A DNA stretch of 64,000 nt from Falsirhodobacter sp. 20TX0035. Its GTDB lineage: Bacteria > Pseudomonadota > Alphaproteobacteria > Rhodobacterales > Rhodobacteraceae. Below, piece by piece: positions 42,477 to 50,755 of the stretch (position 1 is the stretch's first letter; every line of letters starts with the position of its first letter). The stretch is from NCBI RefSeq assembly GCF_028307215.1, contig NZ_JAQMHV010000005.1, positions 124,001 to 188,000 of the forward strand. Reading direction: 5' to 3'. The position numbers and the translations under genes are program-made. Below the pieces are notes generated by a model. The model saw only the letters and a list, made by a program, of their open reading frames with translations, made no database searches and was not told the origin of the DNA.

Positions 42477-43501
42477 GCGTCACGCGCGAAGCCTTCGGCC
42501 CGCAGATGGAGCGGGTCACCCTGCGCCTGCCCTCGGGCGTCGAGGCGCGGATCATCACCTTCGGCGCGGCGCTTCAGGCCCTGATCCTGCCCGACCGCGA
42601 GGGGCATCTGGACGACGTGGTTCTGGGCCATGACGGCCCCGAAGGGTATCTGGCCAATCGCAGCATGTATGGCGCCACGGTTGGCCGCTATGCCAACCGG
42701 CTGGCGGGCGGGCGCTTTCCCGGCGGGCAGGCGGTCGTGAACCAGAACGGCAACACGCTGCATGGGGGACCCGACGGCTTCGACCGCCGCCCTTGGGCGA
42801 TCGAGCAATGCGAGGACACCGCCGTCACCCTGTCGCTGTTCAGCCCGGACGGGGATCAGGGCTTTCCCGGCAACCTGACCGCCCGCGTAACCTATGCGCT
42901 GACCGACACGGACGGGCCGGGACTGCACCTGTCGTTCGAGGCGGAAACGGACGCGGACACGCCCGTGAACCTGACGAACCATTCGTTCTTCAACCTGGGC
43001 GGCCATCTGCGCGACGCGGCCCGGATGCGGGACGTGATGGGGCATGTGATGCGGATCGACGCCGACCGCTATCTGCCGGTGGACGCCACGATGATCCCCG
43101 AAGGCGCGCCCGCACGGGTGGAGGGCACGCCCTTCGACTTCCGCACGCCCCGCCCGCTGGGCCAAGCGATCCGGGCCGATGACGAACAGCTTCGGCGCGG
43201 TCAGGGCTATGACCACAACTTCTGCCTGAACGGCGAATGCGCGGCCATCGTCCACGATCCCGTGTCGGGCCGGAGGATGGAGATGTGGACCGATCAGCCG
43301 GGGGTGCAGCTTTATTCCGGCAACCTCCTGTCGCCGACCCGCCCGGGCAAGGGCGGGCTGTCGCCCCGCGTGGGCGACGCCTTTTGCCTGGAGCCGCAGC
43401 GCTGGCCCGATGGCCCGAACCGTCCGGACTTCCCCCCGTCCATCCTGCGGGCGGGGGAGGTGTATCAGCACCGGACGCGGCTGCGCTTTGGCGTGGCCTG
43501 A
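42473..43501 (+). CDS. galM: Aldose 1-epimerase (galactose mutarotase)
   Basis: A 342-residue protein with the galM beta-sandwich motifs: YGATVGRYANRLAGGRF, NTLHGGPDGFDRR, VNLTNHSFFNLGG (catalytic His), GQGYDHNFCLN (here RGQGYDHNFCLN), VQLYSGN, CLEPQRWPDGPNRPDFP (catalytic Glu). It interconverts the anomers of galactose or glucose. It overlaps the galactose dehydrogenase gene by 4 bp. No signal peptide; cytoplasmic. Confidence 0.9.
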   Translation: MSVTREAFGPQMERVTLRLPSGVEARIITFGAALQALILPDREGHLDDVVLGHDGPEGYLANRSMYGATVGRYANRLAGGRFPGGQAVVNQNGNTLHGGPDGFDRRPWAIEQCEDTAVTLSLFSPDGDQGFPGNLTARVTYALTDTDGPGLHLSFEAETDADTPVNLTNHSFFNLGGHLRDAARMRDVMGHVMRIDADRYLPVDATMIPEGAPARVEGTPFDFRTPRPLGQAIRADDEQLRRGQGYDHNFCLNGECAAIVHDPVSGRRMEMWTDQPGVQLYSGNLLSPTRPGKGGLSPRVGDAFCLEPQRWPDGPNRPDFPPSILRAGEVYQHRTRLRFGVA

Positions 43502-43510
43502 CGCGCGGCG

Positions 43511-44332
43511 TCAGAAGAGCGGGGTCAGGGCCAGAACCTCCTCCAGCAGGTCGGGGGTCGCGGCCACCGCGATGGGCGGCAGGGGGCGGGCGGGGTCGTA
43601 GCCCGGCCGCCCGTTCGACCAGCCGGTGCCACCGCATTCCGCCGCGACCAGCATCCCCGCCGCGTGGTCCCAGGGCTTGGCCATGGGGGACACGATCACC
43701 TCGGCATGGCCCAGCGCGAACTGCCGGTATTCGTGGCACGAACACCGCAGGTCCGACGCGCGGGCAAAGAAGGGCAGCGTCCCGGCCACGGCGGCGCGCC
43801 GGTCGGGCGGATAAAGGAACAGCGGCACGAAGGCACGCGCCTCGGCCAGCGGCACGGCGCGGGGGCCGGTCAGGCGGCGGGGCGGCTGGCCGGGGCGGAC
43901 ATACCACGCCCCCTGCCCCTTCGTGGCCATGATCCAGTCATCCCCCACGGGATCGTAAAGCAGGCCGAACACCGTTTGCCCCGCTTCCGTCACCGCAAGG
44001 ATCGTGCCGAAGCTGGCCATCCCGTTGACGAAGTTGCCCGTCCCGTCGATCGGGTCGATGATGACCGCGTGATCCGCCGTGGCCAGACGGTCCAGCAGCG
44101 CGGGATCGGCCTCCACCGCCTCCTCCCCCACGATCAGGGCGCCGGGGCACAGGGCGCGGGCGGCCGCGGCAATGCTGCGTTCGGCGGCGGTGTCGGCCAC
44201 GGTCACCAGATCCTGCGGGCCGCTTTTCATCCCGATCGCGTCGGGGGACAGGTTGCGGAAGCGGGGCAGGATCTCCTCCCGCGCGGCGCGGCGGACGGCG
44301 TCGATCAAGCCGTCGCGTGTTGTCTGGTCCAT
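43511..44332 (-). CDS. Inositol monophosphatase family phosphatase (HisN/IMPase-like)
   Basis: A 273-residue protein with the lithium-sensitive phosphatase motifs: LVTVADTAAERSIAAAA, GEEAV (metal Glu), IDPIDGTGNFVNGMASFGTILAV (metal Asp motif DPIDGT) and KPWDHAAGMLVAAECGG. It hydrolyses a phosphate monoester such as inositol-1-P, histidinol-P or 3'-phosphoadenosine; the substrate cannot be fixed. It is convergent with galM, 9 bp away. The start at 44332 (MDQTTRDG) is chosen; the longer frame adds ten poorly supported residues. Confidence 0.85.
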   Translation of the reverse strand: MDQTTRDGLIDAVRRAAREEILPRFRNLSPDAIGMKSGPQDLVTVADTAAERSIAAAARALCPGALIVGEEAVEADPALLDRLATADHAVIIDPIDGTGNFVNGMASFGTILAVTEAGQTVFGLLYDPVGDDWIMATKGQGAWYVRPGQPPRRLTGPRAVPLAEARAFVPLFLYPPDRRAAVAGTLPFFARASDLRCSCHEYRQFALGHAEVIVSPMAKPWDHAAGMLVAAECGGTGWSNGRPGYDPARPLPPIAVAATPDLLEEVLALTPLF

Positions 44333-44410
44333 TGGTGTGTCCCCGGCATGGTGTGCCCGCAAGGCGTAGCGGCCCGTGGGCCCGACCTCAACCCGTGCGT
44401 CAGGTTTTCA

Positions 44411-44435
44411 GGAACGGATCGGTCCCCCGGCTGTT
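44411..44435 (+). promoter_or_regulatory. GGAAC-N16-TGTT, candidate ECF (EcfG-type) promoter for the YghA-like SDR
   Basis: GGAAC at 44411-44415, then 16 bases, then TGTT at 44432-44435; the ATG follows 53 bases later. The general-stress (EcfG) consensus in alphaproteobacteria is GGAAC-N16/17-CGTT, so the -10 has one mismatch. The GGAAC and the GTTCC around it also form an inverted repeat. Confidence 0.4.
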
Positions 44436-44487
44436 CCTTCCCCATGCGCAGACCGCGTAAGGACCACCGGAACAACAGGATTCATCC

Positions 44488-45345
44488 ATGACCCAGTATC
44501 CCACGCCCCCCTATCCCGAACAGCAGCAGGACATGCCCGGCCAGACCGAGAAGATGAACCCCCGCCCCGATCATGGCGAGGAAAGCTATGTCGGGTCCGG
44601 CCGTCTGGCAGGGATGAAGGCGCTGATCACCGGGGCCGACAGCGGCATCGGCCGCGCGGTTGCCATCGCCTATGCCCGCGAGGGTGCAGACGTCGCCATC
44701 TCCTACCTGAACGAGGATGACGACGCCGAGGAAACGGCCCGTCTGGTGCGCGAGGCCGGCCGCAAGGCGCTGCTGCTGCCCGGCAACATCGCCAAGGCGG
44801 AACATTGCCGCCAGATCGTCGACCGCACGATTTCCGAACTCGGCGGGATCGACATCCTTGTCAACAACGCCGCCCATCAGGCGACGTTCGACAAGCTGAC
44901 CGACATCCCGGACGAGGAGTGGGAGATCACCTTCCAGATCAACCTGCACGCGATGTTCTATCTGGTGAAGGCCGCGACGCCCCACATGAAGCCCGGCTCG
45001 GCCATCGTGAACACCACGTCCATCAACGCCGACAAGCCGAACCCGGGGCTGCTGGCCTACGCCACGACGAAGGGCGCGATCCAGACGCTGACGGCGGCGC
45101 TGGCACAAGGGCTGGCCGAAGACGGCATCCGCGTGAACTGCGTGGCACCGGGGCCGATCTGGACGCCGCTGATCCCGTCGACCATGCCGGCCGACAAGGT
45201 GTCGAACTTCGGCAAGCAGGTGCCGTTCCAGCGTGCGGGCCAGCCGGCGGAACTCGCCTCGGCCTATGTGATGCTAGCCGAGCCGCGGTCCAGCTACACC
45301 TCGGGGGCGACGATCGCCGTCACGGGTGGCCAGCCGATCCTGTAA
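44488..45345 (+). CDS. YghA-like short-chain dehydrogenase
   Basis: A 285-residue SDR with a 40-residue N-terminal extension (YPTPPYPEQQQDMPGQTEKMNPRPDHGEESYVGSGRL) typical of E. coli YghA and related stress-induced SDRs. The core has ALITGADSGIGRAVAIAYAREGADVAI (cofactor), NNAAHQ, the catalytic Ser-Tyr-Lys in NTTSINADKPNPGLLAYATTKGAIQ, and CVAPGPIWTPLI. It uses NAD(P); the substrate is unknown. In other bacteria such genes respond to salt, desiccation or the general stress regulator. A terminator follows. Confidence 0.86.
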   Translation: MTQYPTPPYPEQQQDMPGQTEKMNPRPDHGEESYVGSGRLAGMKALITGADSGIGRAVAIAYAREGADVAISYLNEDDDAEETARLVREAGRKALLLPGNIAKAEHCRQIVDRTISELGGIDILVNNAAHQATFDKLTDIPDEEWEITFQINLHAMFYLVKAATPHMKPGSAIVNTTSINADKPNPGLLAYATTKGAIQTLTAALAQGLAEDGIRVNCVAPGPIWTPLIPSTMPADKVSNFGKQVPFQRAGQPAELASAYVMLAEPRSSYTSGATIAVTGGQPIL

Positions 45346-45368
45346 GGCTGCGATCCGGCAAGAATAGG

Positions 45369-45395
45369 AAGGGCCCGCGCTGCGGGCCCTTTTTT
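45369..45395 (+). terminator. Rho-independent terminator after the YghA-like SDR
   Basis: A 10 bp perfect stem, AAGGGCCCGC (45369-45378) with GCGGGCCCTT (45382-45391), with a 3-base loop and a run of six T (45390-45395). It separates the SDR from the convergent glycan operon. Confidence 0.9.
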
Positions 45396-45397
45396 CG

Positions 45398-46399
45398 TCA
45401 GACGGCGCCGACGCTGCGCGCCACGCGCAGGGGGGCGGGCACGGCCGGCGTCACCTCGGCCGCGAACCAGGCCACCGTCTGCGGCAGGCCCTCTGCCAGC
45501 GACACCTTCGGTTCCCACCCCAGCCAGTCCCGTGCGCGGGAGATGTCGGGCCGGCGGCGCTTCGGATCGTCCTGCGGCAGCGCGCTGAACACGAGGCGGG
45601 AGGAGGTCGGCACCAGATCCCGCACCCGTTCGGCCAGTTCGCGGATCTCGAACTCCTCGGGGTTGCCGATGTTCACGGCGGTGGCGGGAGCCTCGGCCAC
45701 CTCCATCAGCGCGATCAACCCCGCCACGAGGTCGGAGACATAGCAGAAGCTGCGCGTCTGACGCCCGTCGCCATAAACGGTCATCGGATCGCCGCGCAGG
45801 GCCTGCACGATCATGTTCGACACGATGCGCCCGTCATCGGCCCGCATCCGGGGGCCGTAGGTGTTGAAGATCCGCGCCACCCGCACATCGGCCCGCTTGG
45901 CCCGCACGAAATCGAAGCACAGCGTTTCCGCCGCCCGCTTGCCTTCGTCGTAACAGGCGCGCGGGCCGGTGCAGTTCACGTGGCCCACGTAATCCTCGGG
46001 CTGGGGATGCACCTCGGGATCGCCGTACACCTCGCTGGTGGAGGCCTGAAGCAGGCGCGCGCCGTTGCGTTCGGCCAGTTCCAGCAGGTTCAGCGTGCCC
46101 ACCACGTTGGTCATCATCGTCCCCACCGGGTCCGCCTGATAATGGGGCGGAGAGGCGGGGCTGGCGAGGTTGTAGACCCGGTCCAGCTTTTCCGACAGGA
46201 CCAGCGGACGCGCCACATCGTGTCGCACCAGCCGGAAGGTCGGGAAGTTGCACAGCGGCAGGACGTTCCCCTCCCGCCCCGTCTGGAAACTGTCAAGGCA
46301 GATGACGCGGTGCCCCTTCTGCAACAGCGTTTCGCACAGGTGGGAGCCGACGAATCCGGCCCCGCCGGCAACAAGGATGGTAAGCGCGGTGGTCGACAT
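45398..46399 (-). CDS. UDP-glucuronate decarboxylase-like SDR (UDP-xylose synthase type)
   Basis: A 333-residue extended SDR: ILVAGGAGFVGSHLCETLLQKGHRVICLDSFQTG, LASPASPPHYQADPVGTMMTNVVGTLNLLELA, STSEVYGDPEVHPQPEDYVGHVNCTGPRACYDEGKRAAETLC (Tyr-x-x-x-Lys catalytic pair), ARIFNTYGPRM. This text matches UXS enzymes, which turn UDP-glucuronate into UDP-xylose. It is the last gene of the seven-gene glycan operon, 10 bp after a CgeB-like gene, so it would supply xylose for the chain made by the upstream glycosyltransferases. Confidence 0.88.
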   Translation of the reverse strand: MSTTALTILVAGGAGFVGSHLCETLLQKGHRVICLDSFQTGREGNVLPLCNFPTFRLVRHDVARPLVLSEKLDRVYNLASPASPPHYQADPVGTMMTNVVGTLNLLELAERNGARLLQASTSEVYGDPEVHPQPEDYVGHVNCTGPRACYDEGKRAAETLCFDFVRAKRADVRVARIFNTYGPRMRADDGRIVSNMIVQALRGDPMTVYGDGRQTRSFCYVSDLVAGLIALMEVAEAPATAVNIGNPEEFEIRELAERVRDLVPTSSRLVFSALPQDDPKRRRPDISRARDWLGWEPKVSLAEGLPQTVAWFAAEVTPAVPAPLRVARSVGAV

Positions 46400-46409
46400 G
46401 CCGGTCTCC

Positions 46410-47498
46410 TCAGATGGTGGCAGGGTGTGTCGTCATTGCGTGGATCATGTCACGGGCGCGGGCCCGCCCGGTGTGCTGGTTCAGGACGATGCGGCGGGCC
46501 TCCTCGCCAATGCGACGGGCGTCTTTCTCAAGCCCCCGAACCACGTCCTCGGTTCCCCCGGCGATCAGGATGGCCTGCCCGTCGGGGAACATCTCGTCCA
46601 GACCCGGCCAGTCGTCGCTGATCACGGGCACGCCGCAGGCCCCAGCCTCGAACAGGCGGACGCTGGGCGACCAGCCCATCCGCCGCATCGCGGCCCGCGT
46701 GACGTTCAGGGTGAAGCGCTGCGCGTTGTAGAAATCGGGATGCTCGGCGGGGGGCAGATGCTCGATCCGGTCGACATTGGCGGGCCAGTCGATGTCGGCT
46801 GGGTATTGCGGGCCGGCCACAACGAACCGCATCTCGGGCAACCGGCGCGCGGGTTCCAGCAGCAGCGCCTCCAGCGTGGGCTGGCGGTCGGGGGAATAGG
46901 TGCCAAGATAGCCCAGATCCCAGCGCTTCGTCATTTCGGGCTGCGAGGGGTAGAGCGCCTCGTCCACCGAACAGAACAGCGCCTCGGCCCGCCTTGCACC
47001 GCGCACGTCGTGCAGATGGGTCAGCACTGCGCCGCCGGCGAAGCTGAAATAGATGTCGAAGAGCGGGATCTGGCGTGCGGCCAGATATTCGCAGGTGCCG
47101 TCATCCAGCGCTTGAAGCGTCACCGGCGTGTCGATGTCATAGAAGGTGAACTGGCGCAGCCCCATCGCCGCCAGCCGGTCGATCAGCGCAATCCCGTCGG
47201 GGACGTAGGACCCGATCATCACGCTGTCGGCCGCCCGCAGCCGGTCGCCGTATTCCGCCAGCATCGCGTCCGGGTCGGAATACAGGACCAGCTCGCAGAA
47301 GTCCGGGTCCGGCAGGTCGCGATGCGGCGCGTACCACGGCACGTCGCGTTCCAGGAACAGGACGCGGTGCCCTTCGGCGGCCAGCCCCTTGATCAGGGCG
47401 CGGAACGTCGTGGCGTGCCCGTTGCCCCAGGCCGAGGACAGCGACAGGCCGAGGATCACGATCTCCATCGGGCGGCGGGGGGCGGTCATGTTCATCAC
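46410..47498 (-). CDS. CgeB-like glycosyltransferase (first of three paralogue-like genes)
   Basis: A 362-residue GT-B-type protein: IVILGLSLSSAWGNGHATTFRALIKGLAAEGHRVLFLERDVPWYA at the N-terminus and FTLNVTRAAMRRMGWSPSVRLFEAGACGVPVISDDWPGLDEMFPDGQAIL at the C-terminus, the Glyco_trans_1_2/CgeB pattern. It probably adds one sugar in the cytoplasm. It overlaps the next gene by 4 bp. It resembles the two following genes in layout (glycosyltransferase of about 360 aa, same end motif), so they may have arisen by duplication. Starts a few codons later (MTAPRRP or MEIVIL) are also possible. Confidence 0.83.
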   Translation of the reverse strand: MMNMTAPRRPMEIVILGLSLSSAWGNGHATTFRALIKGLAAEGHRVLFLERDVPWYAPHRDLPDPDFCELVLYSDPDAMLAEYGDRLRAADSVMIGSYVPDGIALIDRLAAMGLRQFTFYDIDTPVTLQALDDGTCEYLAARQIPLFDIYFSFAGGAVLTHLHDVRGARRAEALFCSVDEALYPSQPEMTKRWDLGYLGTYSPDRQPTLEALLLEPARRLPEMRFVVAGPQYPADIDWPANVDRIEHLPPAEHPDFYNAQRFTLNVTRAAMRRMGWSPSVRLFEAGACGVPVISDDWPGLDEMFPDGQAILIAGGTEDVVRGLEKDARRIGEEARRIVLNQHTGRARARDMIHAMTTHPATI

Positions 47499-48577
47499 AC
47501 CCGCTCCTCGGCATGGGCGCGGAACAGGGCGTGCGCCTGCTCGGCCCGGTTGGCATAGGTGTGGTCGGCCAGCACCCGCCGCAGCGCCGCGCGCCCGATC
47601 TGCTGCGCCCGTTCGCGCGACACGGAGGCGAGGATGTCCGCCACCTCCTGCCCGTCGCGGGCGACCAGAACCTCCTCGCCCGGTTTCAGGAACAGGTCGA
47701 TCCCCTCCCAGTAGTCGGTGATCAGGCAGGCGCCGGCGCCCGCCGCCTCGAACACGCGGGTGGCGGGGGAAAAGCCGTTCACGGCCATGCTGTCGCGCGC
47801 CACGTTCAGCACCATGCGCGGGGTGCAGTTCAGCGTGTTGTGGTCGGCGGTGCGGACATGGCCCAGCTTGCGGATGTTGCCCGGCATGTCCACGTCGCCC
47901 CAGCCCGATCCGCCGATCAGGAAGCTTTGTTCCGGCGCAAGCTTCGCCGGATGCAGGAAGAACTCGGCCACCCGCGCGTCGCGGTCAGGCAGGCGGTTGC
48001 CAAGGAAGGCCAGGTCGCAGGCAAAGCGCGGATCGGGATCGACGGGATGGTGCGTGTCCGGGTCCAGCGCGTTGTAGACGGGAATGCAGCGCCCGACGCC
48101 CAGTTCGCGATAGGCCGCCACCACCGGATCGCCGCCGCCATAGGTCAGCACCATGTCCAGGTCGGGCAGCACGCGGCGCATCGGGTGATCCGCCGCCGCG
48201 CGCAGTTCGGCCAGCGTGGCCGGCGCGTCCACGTCCCAGAAGATGCGCAGCGCCCCCGGTTTCGCCGCCGCCATGACGGAGGCCAGAAGCCGGTCATCCT
48301 CGAACCCCACGCCAGAGGCCTTGACCACGATGTCGTAGCGCGCCGCTTCGGCCGCCACGCGCTCCAGCGCCTCCACCGTGCCGTCATAGACGACGACGCG
48401 GCACCAGTCCGGCGGGTCGATGTCGCGGTTGGCCTGACGGTCGTAGACGTCGGGTTCATAGAAGGTGATGTCGTAGCCCTTGGCCGCCAAGGCCCGCAGC
48501 ATCCCGCGATAATAGGTCGCCGCCCCGTTCCAGTAGGCGGACAGGAGGCTGGACCCGTAGAAGGCGATCGTGGTCAT
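47495..48577 (-). CDS. CgeB-like glycosyltransferase (second)
   Basis: A 360-residue protein beginning MTTIAFYGSSLLSAYWNGAATYYRGMLRALAAKGYDITFYEPD. Its C-terminal half has LNVARDSMAVNGFSPATRVFEAAGAGACLITDYWEGIDLFLKPGEEVLVARDGQEVADIL, the CgeB/Glyco_trans_1_2 signature, nearly parallel to that of the preceding gene. The start lies at 48577, where it overlaps the third CgeB-like gene by 4 bp; the open frame further upstream is antisense or shadow text. Probably a cytoplasmic sugar transferase. Confidence 0.85.
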   Translation of the reverse strand: MTTIAFYGSSLLSAYWNGAATYYRGMLRALAAKGYDITFYEPDVYDRQANRDIDPPDWCRVVVYDGTVEALERVAAEAARYDIVVKASGVGFEDDRLLASVMAAAKPGALRIFWDVDAPATLAELRAAADHPMRRVLPDLDMVLTYGGGDPVVAAYRELGVGRCIPVYNALDPDTHHPVDPDPRFACDLAFLGNRLPDRDARVAEFFLHPAKLAPEQSFLIGGSGWGDVDMPGNIRKLGHVRTADHNTLNCTPRMVLNVARDSMAVNGFSPATRVFEAAGAGACLITDYWEGIDLFLKPGEEVLVARDGQEVADILASVSRERAQQIGRAALRRVLADHTYANRAEQAHALFRAHAEERV

Positions 48578-49674
48578 GCGGTCTTCCTTTCGGCGTCGCT
48601 GCGTTCGTTCAGGATGGTCAGAAGCTCCTGCACCCGATGGGCGCAGGTGTGGCGGGCGCGGATCGTCTCCAGCCCCCGGGCGGCCTGTTCGGCGCGGGCG
48701 GCGGGGTCGTTGACCAGTTCGTGCAGGTGGCGGCGCATCTCCTCGCCGTTCTTCGCCCAGCGGAAGTCGCCGTCGCGGAACAGCCCCTCGGCGTCCGACC
48801 ATGGGGCAGAGACGAGGGGGATGCCGCAGGCCAGCGCCTCGAACGGGCGAATGGTGGGGATGCCGGGCAGTTCGCGCACGTAAGGTCCGCGCGGCACATG
48901 CACGGTCACGCGGTGTCGGGCAAAGGCGCGCGGCACTTCGGCGTTGGCGATCCAGCCCCCGAAGGCGATGTTCGCCTGCCGCAGCCGCTGAAGCGCCTCG
49001 TCAGGATAGCGCACGCCGCGCACGGTGGCGCGCAGGCCCAGATCGTGGACGGGGTTCATCAGGAACTCCGACAGCTCCGCACTGCGTTCGTCATCGCCCC
49101 AGTTGCCGATCCAGATGAGGTCGCCTTCCTCCTCCGCCTCCATCGGGTGGAACAGGGCCGCGTCCGCCGCCTCGTGCCAGGTGTAGACCTGACGGCCCCA
49201 TCCGGCCTTCAGATACCGTTCGCGCAACGCTTCGCCGAACGCGAGGATGCCGTCATAGCCCGACAGGTCGAGGCCCGCGATCTCCCCCTCCCGGCTGACG
49301 GCGCGGTGGTGGGTGTCGTGGAACAGGAGCGTGAAGCGCCCGCCCGCCTGGCGCAGCGCCCCGATCTGCGCGACCAGCGCGGGATCGGTCCATTCATGCA
49401 CCACGACCACGTCCGCACGTTCCACCGCCGCCGCATGGTCGAACTCCGGCCCGTAGACCTGCGCGTTCAGCATCGGGAAGGTGGCGTGGAAGGCGTCCAC
49501 CGCATGGTCACCCTGATCCGCGATCAGGTTGTCGCGGCTCCAGCTTTCCTCCGGCTCCAGCGCCAGGGCGTCGTGGCCGAGGGCGAGGAGTTCGCGCATG
49601 ATGCCGCGCAGGAAATGCGCGTTGCCGTGGTTCCAGTCCGAGATCAGCGAATGGGTGTAGAACAGAAAGCGCAT
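48574..49674 (-). CDS. CgeB-like glycosyltransferase (third)
   Basis: A 366-residue protein: MRFLFYTHSLISDWNHGNAHFLRGIMRELLALGHDALALEPEESWS, then VTVHVPRGPYVRELPGIPTIRPFEALACGIPLVSAPWSDAEGLFRDGDFRWAKNGEEM. It is the third member with the same architecture. Its stop overlaps the second gene's ATG by 4 bp, and its start is one base from the stop of the GT4 gene. Sugar and linkage are unknown. Confidence 0.84.
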   Translation of the reverse strand: MRFLFYTHSLISDWNHGNAHFLRGIMRELLALGHDALALEPEESWSRDNLIADQGDHAVDAFHATFPMLNAQVYGPEFDHAAAVERADVVVVHEWTDPALVAQIGALRQAGGRFTLLFHDTHHRAVSREGEIAGLDLSGYDGILAFGEALRERYLKAGWGRQVYTWHEAADAALFHPMEAEEEGDLIWIGNWGDDERSAELSEFLMNPVHDLGLRATVRGVRYPDEALQRLRQANIAFGGWIANAEVPRAFARHRVTVHVPRGPYVRELPGIPTIRPFEALACGIPLVSAPWSDAEGLFRDGDFRWAKNGEEMRRHLHELVNDPAARAEQAARGLETIRARHTCAHRVQELLTILNERSDAERKTA

Positions 49675-49675
49675 A

Positions 49676-50755
49676 TCACCTCGTGGCGGCTTGTCGTTGC
49701 GGTTCGGTCAGTCGGGCATAGAGCGTCATCATGGCCCCGGCCTGCGCCGCAGGGGCGAAGCGGTGTGACTGGTCCCGCGCCGCCTGCCCCATGCGGCGGC
49801 GCAGGTCGGGATCGGCGGCCAGCCGGTTGACGGCCTGCGCCAGCGCGGTGTCGTCTGCGGGCGGGAAGAACAGCGCGGCACCGTCCCACAATTCCCGGAA
49901 GGTGGGGATGTCGGCCAGCACCAGCGGGATCGCGGCGCGTGCGGCCTCGGCCACCGCCAGCCCGAAGGGTTCATAGAGCGAGGGGGACACGAAGATCCCG
50001 GCGTCCCGCATCAGGCCCAGCGCCTGCGCGTGCGGCAGATGGCCCGCCGCCGTGGCATGGATGGGGGTGAAGCGCTGGCCGGTCGGCCCGTCCAGCGGGC
50101 CCAGCAGGGTCACGGGCCAGACCATCCGCGCCGCGGCCCGGTCCAGCGTGGCGCCGTTCTTGCCGTCATCCCACCAGCGGCCCGAGGCGACGACGGTGGG
50201 ACGATCCGCCGTCTGCGTGGCAGGGGCAAGCGTGGCGTTCGGCACCACCACCACGTCCAGCGGCCCGTAGACCTGCCGCAACAGCCGCGCATGGGAGGCG
50301 GAGGGCGCGACCACCGCATCCGCCCGCCGCAGCCCGGCAAGGTTCAGGTCCCGCTGCCATTCCCACCCCTCGGGCAGCCCGCCGCCCCGCACCGCGCGGA
50401 ACCAGGTGGACACGCAGGAATGGCTGACGGCCACCACCGGCACCTCCACCCGAAGGCCGGCGGCGTGGGTGGGCAGGTTCAGGTGGATCAGGTCCACCCG
50501 GTGCCGCGTCGCCGCCCGTTCGATGGCGACGGGCACACCCTTCAGCGCCGCCGCGTCCGTCACCGTCCAGTCCAGCGGCAGGTCCGCCCAGTCCAGACAC
50601 CCCAGCGCCTCGGCCTCCGCCCGCTGGTCGGGCGACGGCGGCGGGCCGAAGCCCAGAAACACCACCTCCGCCCCCTTCAGCGCGCGCGCCAGATCCATGG
50701 CGTAGCGCCACACCCCCCCTGCCGCGTCCAGCGTCATGAGGAGGCGGACGCTCAT
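49676..50755 (-). CDS. GT4-family glycosyltransferase
   Basis: A 359-residue protein: MSVRLLMTLDAAGGVWRYAMDLARALKGAEVVFLGFG, VAVSHSCVSTWFRAVRGG, VVVPNATLAPATQTADRPTVVASGRWWDDGKNGATLDRAA, and ALGLMRDAGIFVSPSLYEPFGLAVAEAARAAIPLVLADIPTFRELWDGAALFFPPADD. The last stretch has the E-x7-E motif of GT4 retaining enzymes. It overlaps the GH-epimerase fusion by 4 bp. The start at 50755 gives the canonical N-terminus; the longer frame is Arg/Gly-rich. Confidence 0.88.
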   Translation of the reverse strand: MSVRLLMTLDAAGGVWRYAMDLARALKGAEVVFLGFGPPPSPDQRAEAEALGCLDWADLPLDWTVTDAAALKGVPVAIERAATRHRVDLIHLNLPTHAAGLRVEVPVVAVSHSCVSTWFRAVRGGGLPEGWEWQRDLNLAGLRRADAVVAPSASHARLLRQVYGPLDVVVVPNATLAPATQTADRPTVVASGRWWDDGKNGATLDRAAARMVWPVTLLGPLDGPTGQRFTPIHATAAGHLPHAQALGLMRDAGIFVSPSLYEPFGLAVAEAARAAIPLVLADIPTFRELWDGAALFFPPADDTALAQAVNRLAADPDLRRRMGQAARDQSHRFAPAAQAGAMMTLYARLTEPQRQAATR